9,906 bases of DNA, from positions 1 through 9,906 of the forward strand of contig CBINHE010000128.1 in NCBI GenBank assembly GCA_966250375.1, written 5' to 3'. How positions within the stretch are numbered: the first letter of the stretch is position 1; every line of letters starts with the position of its first letter. Below, piece after piece: positions 7,601-9,906 of the stretch. A program made the translations under genes and the position numbers. The notes beneath the pieces were generated by a model. It searched no databases, had not been told where the DNA came from, and saw nothing but the letters and a program-made list of their open reading frames with translations. This DNA comes from CAMLDH01 sp966250375. GTDB taxonomy: Bacteria; Pseudomonadota; Gammaproteobacteria; Burkholderiales; Burkholderiaceae_D.

Positions 7601-7715
7601 GGGATTCTGCATGCTCAGCCAGCCGCTCAAGCTCATCGCGAGTAAATGGAGAGAGGATTTCTACCGACGATAGAAAATCGGCGAGGGTGGATTGCGGTTG
7701 TGAGGGTGCGTCCAT
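4653..7715 (-). CDS. HetC-like exporter: two cNMP-binding-like domains, C39 peptidase, ABC membrane and ATPase domains
   Basis: This 1020-residue peptidase-containing ABC transporter cleaves a leader from a peptide or protein substrate and exports it across the inner membrane. Domains in order: cyclic-nucleotide-binding-like folds at about 15-135 and 160-275; a charged linker to 300; C39 peptidase at about 305-435 with DCGAACLAMI (Cys318), GYHYVVVYG (His391) and VADPAVG (Asp407); a six-helix membrane domain at about 450-745; and the ATPase at about 775-1015. ATPase motifs are Walker A GRSGSGKTT (814-822), Q-loop Gln862, signature LSGGQ (918-922), Walker B with DEATSALD (942-949) and the H-loop His974. 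All catalytic residues are present, so it should be active. The phosphate-binding cassettes of the N-terminal domains (FAEIAML and FGEKACL) lack a clear conserved Arg at the expected place, so nucleotide binding is doubtful. The domain order resembles cyanobacterial HetC. No Shine-Dalgarno is visible at 7715; repeat copy 2 ends 14 nt upstream. It probably shares an operon with the isomerase. Confidence 0.95.
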   Translation of the reverse strand: MDAPSQPQSTLADFLSSVEILSPFTRDELERLAEHAESRFFSFGDTVCNAGDPADGLLVIKSGSVRIFTVEHGKEISMGVRKEREVFAEIAMLRDYRHESSVRASAKTELLFLPRKAIEPILAQNRAAQDFVASYVAISSAGGLVARLFDLRGKVNKSELEELVRSVGVKRLSAGKEILQQDSRNDRRLYVIRQGEVRLMRSEEGTEYPLATLRQGEIFGEKACLMRQEQMASVIANTDTTLLVIPEQTVHLILERNPKLREVLEERIRFVERELQRQKKLAERRKLPVRLDLRSKPEFGEKIVKRFPLVEQAEEMDCGAACLAMICRHYGIPMTLGKLRELANVTTQGATLESLARAGEALGFATRGVQCTYEPLLGFELPFIVHWEGYHYVVVYGVSKRQVWVADPAVGFKKMSVEEFERGWSGTCLVFTPGPDLVQLAAVRSPWIRFVAYLKPYKKILMHLFMATFVIQMLGIVPPLIIQNILDGVIVHQNVSLLHLLIVGLVISNVFTQLMSTIRAYLANYMVRNLDFTMMSQFFKHTMSLPFSFFAKRKTGDILARFQENATIRAFLTESTVTTVLNLLMVFIYFTIMFLYNVKMTLVLIAFVIPILALTVLVTPKIKTYARDVFTASTDAQAFLMETLGGVETVKGMGIERPVRLKWEKKYANALEVQYRAQAFNILVSLGSQMLHAATTIAILWVGANLVLAHELSIGQLIAFNALMGSVLAPLMGLVGLWSHLADAGVAMERLGDVLDMEPEQKPEDLPSRVVLPDLQGEIQLDGIYFRYGGDETPYVLENISLDIKPGELVAIVGRSGSGKTTLAKMLVGFYTPTEGRLLVDGYDMSVIDKDYYRAQVGYVMQSNLLFSGTIAENIASGDESPERRRIEEVAKMADAHAFISKMPLGYEQIVGERGVGLSGGQIQRLCIARALYHDPRLLVFDEATSALDTQSESNIIGNMHEILKGRTAVIIAHRLSTIMRADKILVLYEGAIVEQGRHEELVDRRGMYYQLVQKQLSAG

Positions 7716-7729
7716 GTCTGGATGAATTT

Positions 7730-7792
7730 ACAGGACGCATCGTGATGCGCCGGAGGTTTTTAACGCATGCTGCGCATCACGATGCGCTCTAC
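7730..7792 (-). repeat. REP/BIME-like double hairpin, family A, copy 2 (inverted)
   Basis: Read on the minus strand, this 63-nt element starts GTAGAGCGCATCGTGATGCG and contains the same asymmetric core as copy 1 (GCATGCG, then TTAAAAAC, then CTCCGG). By eye about 51 of 63 aligned positions agree, with one inserted A. It is therefore the same element in the opposite orientation. Each end again folds on itself (GCATC-GT-GATGC and GCATC-AC-GATGC). It fills most of the 95-nt gap between the isomerase stop (7811) and the exporter start (7715) and stops 14 nt before that start codon. Confidence 0.85.
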
Positions 7793-7810
7793 CTTTCGAC
7801 CCGGCAAGAC

Positions 7811-8563
7811 CTAACGCGTTTCTATGATGTGTTCCTGCGCTCTTGCCAAAAGCCATTCTTCGCGCAGCAAGCGCCGCACCTCGGCAGCCGTCTCCTCGTC
7901 CAGCGTTGCGGGATATTTCGCGTTCACCGCAAAGATCTCGTAGAACGAGCGATCAGGGGCAGAAAACGGTCCAAGCAAATCGCCAACGGCAGCGTTGAAT
8001 ACCTTGGCCTCGACATCACTCTTGAGGGAGCCTCGCAATACCTTGCCGATGACGCCGCCCCGCTCGCTCGTGTCGGCCATCGAATGCTCACGGGCCATCT
8101 CCGCAAAGCTGTCTGGATCGTCCCGGAGAACGGACATCATCTCTTTCGCCTTGCCTTCCGCATCGAGAACAATATGGCTTACCTCGACACTGTCAAACTT
8201 GGGAGAGTGCAGCTTGAAATAATCGTCCACCGCCTTGTCGCTGCAAACATCGGCCATCATCTTTTCCTGATACAGGCCATCCGTGACGAAGGACTCGAAT
8301 TCATCCAGACTGACCCCGAGCGCATCGAGATAGTGGTTCATATCGGCCGCCCTGTGCAAACCCTGAACTCGCCGAAATTGATCGGCCCGATCCTGTATTT
8401 CTTCAGGAGAAACAGGGATGCCTTGCTTCTTTGCCGCGCGGACCGTGAGTTTATCTTTGACAAGTTGCTCAATGAGACTTTCGAACTGTCCCGTGAGCTT
8501 CAACGTCTTTATGAAATCCTCGGTGCCGATGACTTCATCATCGATTCGAACAATTGCCGTCAT
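7811..8563 (-). CDS. Parvulin-type peptidyl-prolyl isomerase, apparently cytoplasmic
   Basis: This 250-residue protein has a SurA-like helical N-terminal part (about 25-110) and a parvulin domain (about 124-216). Family marks are VEVSHIVL with His130, the FAEMAREHSMADTSERGG stretch (153-170), IGKVLRG and the terminal strand SFYEIFAV (206-213). Parvulins interconvert cis and trans prolyl bonds and act as chaperones. Unlike SurA or PpiD, it begins MTAIVRIDDEVIG with no signal peptide or membrane anchor, so it should stay in the cytoplasm. With a C39 exporter directly downstream, a role in keeping the export substrate in a competent fold is a reasonable inference. The start at 8563 is set by AAGGAG (8572-8577 on the minus strand, 8 nt spacing). 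The gap to the exporter is 95 nt, almost all repeat copy 2. The family call is firm; the partner role is not proven. Confidence 0.88.
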   Translation of the reverse strand: MTAIVRIDDEVIGTEDFIKTLKLTGQFESLIEQLVKDKLTVRAAKKQGIPVSPEEIQDRADQFRRVQGLHRAADMNHYLDALGVSLDEFESFVTDGLYQEKMMADVCSDKAVDDYFKLHSPKFDSVEVSHIVLDAEGKAKEMMSVLRDDPDSFAEMAREHSMADTSERGGVIGKVLRGSLKSDVEAKVFNAAVGDLLGPFSAPDRSFYEIFAVNAKYPATLDEETAAEVRRLLREEWLLARAQEHIIETR

Positions 8564-8571
8564 CTCAGCTG

Positions 8572-8577
8572 CTCCTT
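8572..8577 (-). promoter_or_regulatory. Ribosome binding site of the isomerase gene
   Basis: AAGGAG on the minus strand lies 8 nt before the ATG at 8563. It fixes that start and contrasts with the two genes downstream, which have no such site. Confidence 0.75.
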
Positions 8578-8654
8578 GCGTTAAGGCCCCAATAAAATAA
8601 TCAAATGCTCACCCATAAAATATTGTGAAAGAACAGCTCCTTCCCCTTCAAGGG

Positions 8655-8700
8655 GGTGTAGCAGGGGTTTCGTGGTGCATGCACCACGCCTGCAAAACGG
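8655..8700 (+). repeat. 46-nt hairpin repeat, family B, copy 1
   Basis: The repeat is built of GGTGTA, then GCAGGGGTTTC, then a perfect 16-nt palindrome GTGGTGCATGCACCAC (8672-8687), then GCCTGC and AAAACGG. The outer GCAGG (8661-8665) can pair with CCTGC (8689-8693). It matches 9855-9900 at 38 of 46 positions in the same orientation. It lies upstream of the isomerase gene and contains a GTAG head (8658-8661) like REP elements. Confidence 0.85.
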
Positions 8701-8722
8701 ATTGCGCTTACAAGCACAATCC
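8699..8722. other. Hairpin adjoining family B copy 1
   Basis: GGATTG (8699-8704) pairs with CAATCC (8717-8722), and inside it GCTT (8706-8709) pairs with AAGC (8712-8715), separated by one mismatch on each side. The equivalent position after the second family B copy lies at the window edge and cannot be compared. Confidence 0.55.
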
Positions 8723-8767
8723 TCTTGGTTGGGATGGGGATGGGTTACAAGCCACAACATCAAACGT

Positions 8768-8795
8768 ATTCCTTTCTTCTTGAAGAGGAAGGAAT
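8768..8795. other. Hairpin ATTCCTT / AAGGAAT
   Basis: ATTCCTT (8768-8774) and CTTC (8776-8779) pair with GAAG (8782-8785) and AAGGAAT (8789-8795), with a small internal asymmetry. It is flanked by AT-rich sequence without a clean T-run. It could be a weak terminator or a structured leader. Confidence 0.4.
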
Positions 8796-9014
8796 CCACA
8801 ATAAATTATGAGTGACTAATTAGAGGGTCGCCGAAGGCTTGAGGTTCACGCGAGTTGTGAGTGGAAATTGAAGGATGCGCAACAGTTGTGCGCAGTGAAA
8901 AGAAAATTCAGGGAGTGGAGCTGAGGGAAAGACTGATTTTGTGAAAATCAAGTGTTCGGTACAGGATCTATTTTGCAAGCCTTGCGCCAATGCATATTGG
9001 TAGCCCGGATTGCC

Positions 9015-9794
9015 TCACGGCTGGTTTTTATACTGCAGCATTTTCCAGGTCACGCCTAAATCAACATCGGTTTTCAGTTCAACCAGTTGCCGCGACAGGC
9101 GCGCCAAGTCGCGGTCCTTGCGCAATTTCGCGCCCAGCGGATTAAGCAGGATACCGGCACCGGCCATGACGCCGTCAAGACTGCCGTACGACCGCAACAA
9201 TTTGGCCGCAGTTTTAATGCCAACGTTCGACACGCCGGGAATGCCGTCCGACACATCCCCCATCAGCGCGAGCAAGTCGGCAAGCATCTCCGGCGCCACG
9301 CCGAACTTTTTTTCAACCCATGCGCGGTCATGCCATTCGCTTTTGAAATGGTCCCAGACCAAGGCACCCGCAGCGATCAAACAATGCAAGTCCTTGTCGG
9401 TGGATACGACAATCGCTTCACCTCTGCCTTCACGCAGCCACCGCGCAACACCCGTTGCGATGACATCGTCGGCTTCGACGTCCGGGATAGAGAGCGCCAC
9501 CAGTCCCATGCCGGCCAGCTTGCCGAAAAAATCCGGCAGGCGTTCCTTGAGAACGGCGGGCATCTCCTTGCGATCCGCGCGATACTTTCCATACAGCGCA
9601 TGGCGCCATGTCTTGCCGCCAAAATCGAATGCGGCAATTATGTGTGTCGGCTGATGAGTATCCAGCAGCCGCCTGAAGGACGACAGGGAATTGCGCAACG
9701 CCCGATTCGCCTTGTCTGCGCTGTCCGGCTCGTCATTCGCTTCATAGACACGGCGAACGATATTGAGACCGTCAATCGCCAGCAGCTTCCCCAT
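9015..9794 (-). CDS. xni: Xni-like 5'-3' exonuclease / flap endonuclease
   Basis: This 259-residue enzyme is close in length to E. coli ExoIX (251). It is a metal-dependent structure-specific nuclease of the FEN/polymerase-I 5'-nuclease family, acting on DNA flaps in replication and repair. The PIN-like catalytic domain shows AIDGLNIVRR (Asp8), AAFDFGGKTWRHALY (Asp57), DVEADDVIAT (Glu107, Asp109, Asp110) and VSTDKDL (Asp133, Asp135). The helix-3-turn-helix DNA-binding region is GDVSDGIPGVSNVGIKTAAK (179-198), with Asp180 and Asp183. WDHFKSEW, KKFGV and the C-terminal LKTDVDL resemble ExoIX in particular. ExoIX has lost the acidic pair before the helix-3-turn-helix; this protein keeps it, as canonical flap endonucleases do. 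There is no polymerase domain. The start at 9794 has AAAGGAG at 5 nt. It appears to be a single-gene unit, with hairpin repeats on both sides. Confidence 0.92.
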   Translation of the reverse strand: MGKLLAIDGLNIVRRVYEANDEPDSADKANRALRNSLSSFRRLLDTHQPTHIIAAFDFGGKTWRHALYGKYRADRKEMPAVLKERLPDFFGKLAGMGLVALSIPDVEADDVIATGVARWLREGRGEAIVVSTDKDLHCLIAAGALVWDHFKSEWHDRAWVEKKFGVAPEMLADLLALMGDVSDGIPGVSNVGIKTAAKLLRSYGSLDGVMAGAGILLNPLGAKLRKDRDLARLSRQLVELKTDVDLGVTWKMLQYKNQP

Positions 9795-9799
9795 CGTCG

Positions 9800-9806
9800 C
9801 TCCTTT
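9800..9806 (-). promoter_or_regulatory. Ribosome binding site of the exonuclease gene
   Basis: AAAGGAG on the minus strand lies 5 nt before the ATG at 9794 and decides that start. Confidence 0.75.
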
Positions 9807-9854
9807 AGGATATGGTAAGGAATAATTTCCCGATTTGGGAGTGCTTTACGGGAT

Positions 9855-9900
9855 GGTGCAGCAGGGGTTTCGGGGGACATGTCCCACGCCTGCGTAACGG
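9855..9900 (+). repeat. 46-nt hairpin repeat, family B, copy 2
   Basis: This copy has the same layout as 8655-8700, exactly 1200 bp further on and in direct orientation. GCAGGGGTTTCG is identical, the inner stem is GGGACATGTCCC, and CACGCCTGC is identical. Two stem pairs differ by compensatory change (T-A to G-C, and G-C to A-T); one outer pair is lost (T-A to G.A). It lies upstream of the exonuclease gene. Confidence 0.85.
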
Positions 9901-9906
9901 TATCGC

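Larger units (their letters stand above)
8564..9014. other. 451-bp gene-free, hairpin-rich intergenic region
   Basis: I see no convincing gene. The region should hold the promoter of the isomerase-exporter locus and the end of the exonuclease transcript. Besides family B copy 1 it contains: CCCCTT-C-AAGGGG (8643-8655); a GGATTG/CAATCC hairpin with inner GCTT/AAGC (8699-8722); an ATTCCTT...AAGGAAT hairpin (8768-8795); TGCGCA-ACAGTTG-TGCGCA (8876-8894); TGATTTT-GTG-AAAATCA (8934-8950); and CCAAT-GCAT-ATTGG (8987-9000). None is followed by a convincing T-run on the strand that would need it, so no terminator is called. AT-rich sequence at 8587-8630 could contain the promoter, but no -35/-10 pair stands out. 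Confidence 0.6.

Noticed and set aside
7646..8584. Plus-strand ORF of 312 codons
   Set aside because: It lies opposite the parvulin gene and the exporter start, and the minus-strand frame has a good ribosome binding site and clear domain motifs. It is a mirror frame of GC-rich coding sequence.
8568..8590. Possible sigma-54 promoter (GG-N10-GC) on the minus strand before the isomerase gene
   Set aside because: The GG and GC spacing fits, but the rest of both elements matches poorly. Transcription would begin within or beyond the ribosome binding site.
8581..8799. 72-codon minus-strand ORF with a Cys-rich stretch (CACKRNPFCRRGAC), possible peptide precursor for the exporter
   Set aside because: The Cys-rich part is simply the translation of family B repeat copy 1; copy 2 gives a similar stretch (PLRRRGTCPPKPLLH) where no gene exists. 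There is no good ribosome binding site or Gly-Gly leader.
9087..9818. Plus-strand ORF of 243 codons
   Set aside because: It is antisense to the exonuclease, which has complete active-site motifs.

Overview
The window looks like chromosome from a GC-rich betaproteobacterium, probably Burkholderiales. This rests on codon and GC character, the Xni-like nuclease and the kind of exporter present; no rRNA or other decisive marker is here, so the placement is tentative. It splits into an accessory left third (about 1-3215, plus strand) and an ordered right two thirds (3262-9794, all minus strand).

Left third. The end of an unidentified gene (1-120) overlaps by ATGA with a 404-residue protein of unknown function. 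That protein has a disordered Ser/Pro/Ala-rich N-terminus and two near-identical modules in tandem, 158 residues apart. A 540-bp region without a confident gene follows. It holds a roughly 50-bp minus-strand scrap of an ABC-transporter ATPase gene (H-loop region) and a weak 40-codon ORF. Next is a 447-residue, visibly AT-richer gene that combines a Cys-His-Asp (papain-like) motif set with three ankyrin repeats. Both large proteins look like secreted or effector-type accessory proteins, but no secretion signal can be proven from sequence alone.

Right part. Reading leftward on the minus strand: an Xni-like 5'-3' exonuclease (9794-9015); a 451-bp hairpin-rich gap; a parvulin-type peptidyl-prolyl isomerase without signal peptide (8563-7811); a 1020-residue HetC-like exporter with two cyclic-nucleotide-binding-like domains, a C39 leader peptidase, a transmembrane domain and an ATPase (7715-4653); and a sigma-54 activator without receiver domain (4563-3262). 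The last three are co-directional and probably form a peptide or protein export locus: cytoplasmic foldase, processing exporter, regulator. No HlyD-type adaptor, outer-membrane channel or precursor peptide is visible here.

Two families of short structured repeats punctuate the right part. Family A (about 62 nt, GTAG-headed double hairpin, REP/BIME-like) occurs twice in opposite orientation, on either side of the exporter gene. Each copy ends exactly 14 nt before a start codon that has no visible Shine-Dalgarno sequence. Family B (46 nt, GC-rich hairpin) occurs twice in direct orientation exactly 1200 bp apart, on either side of the exonuclease gene, with two compensatory base-pair changes in the stem. 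No tRNA, rRNA, CRISPR array, transposase or integrase gene was seen.
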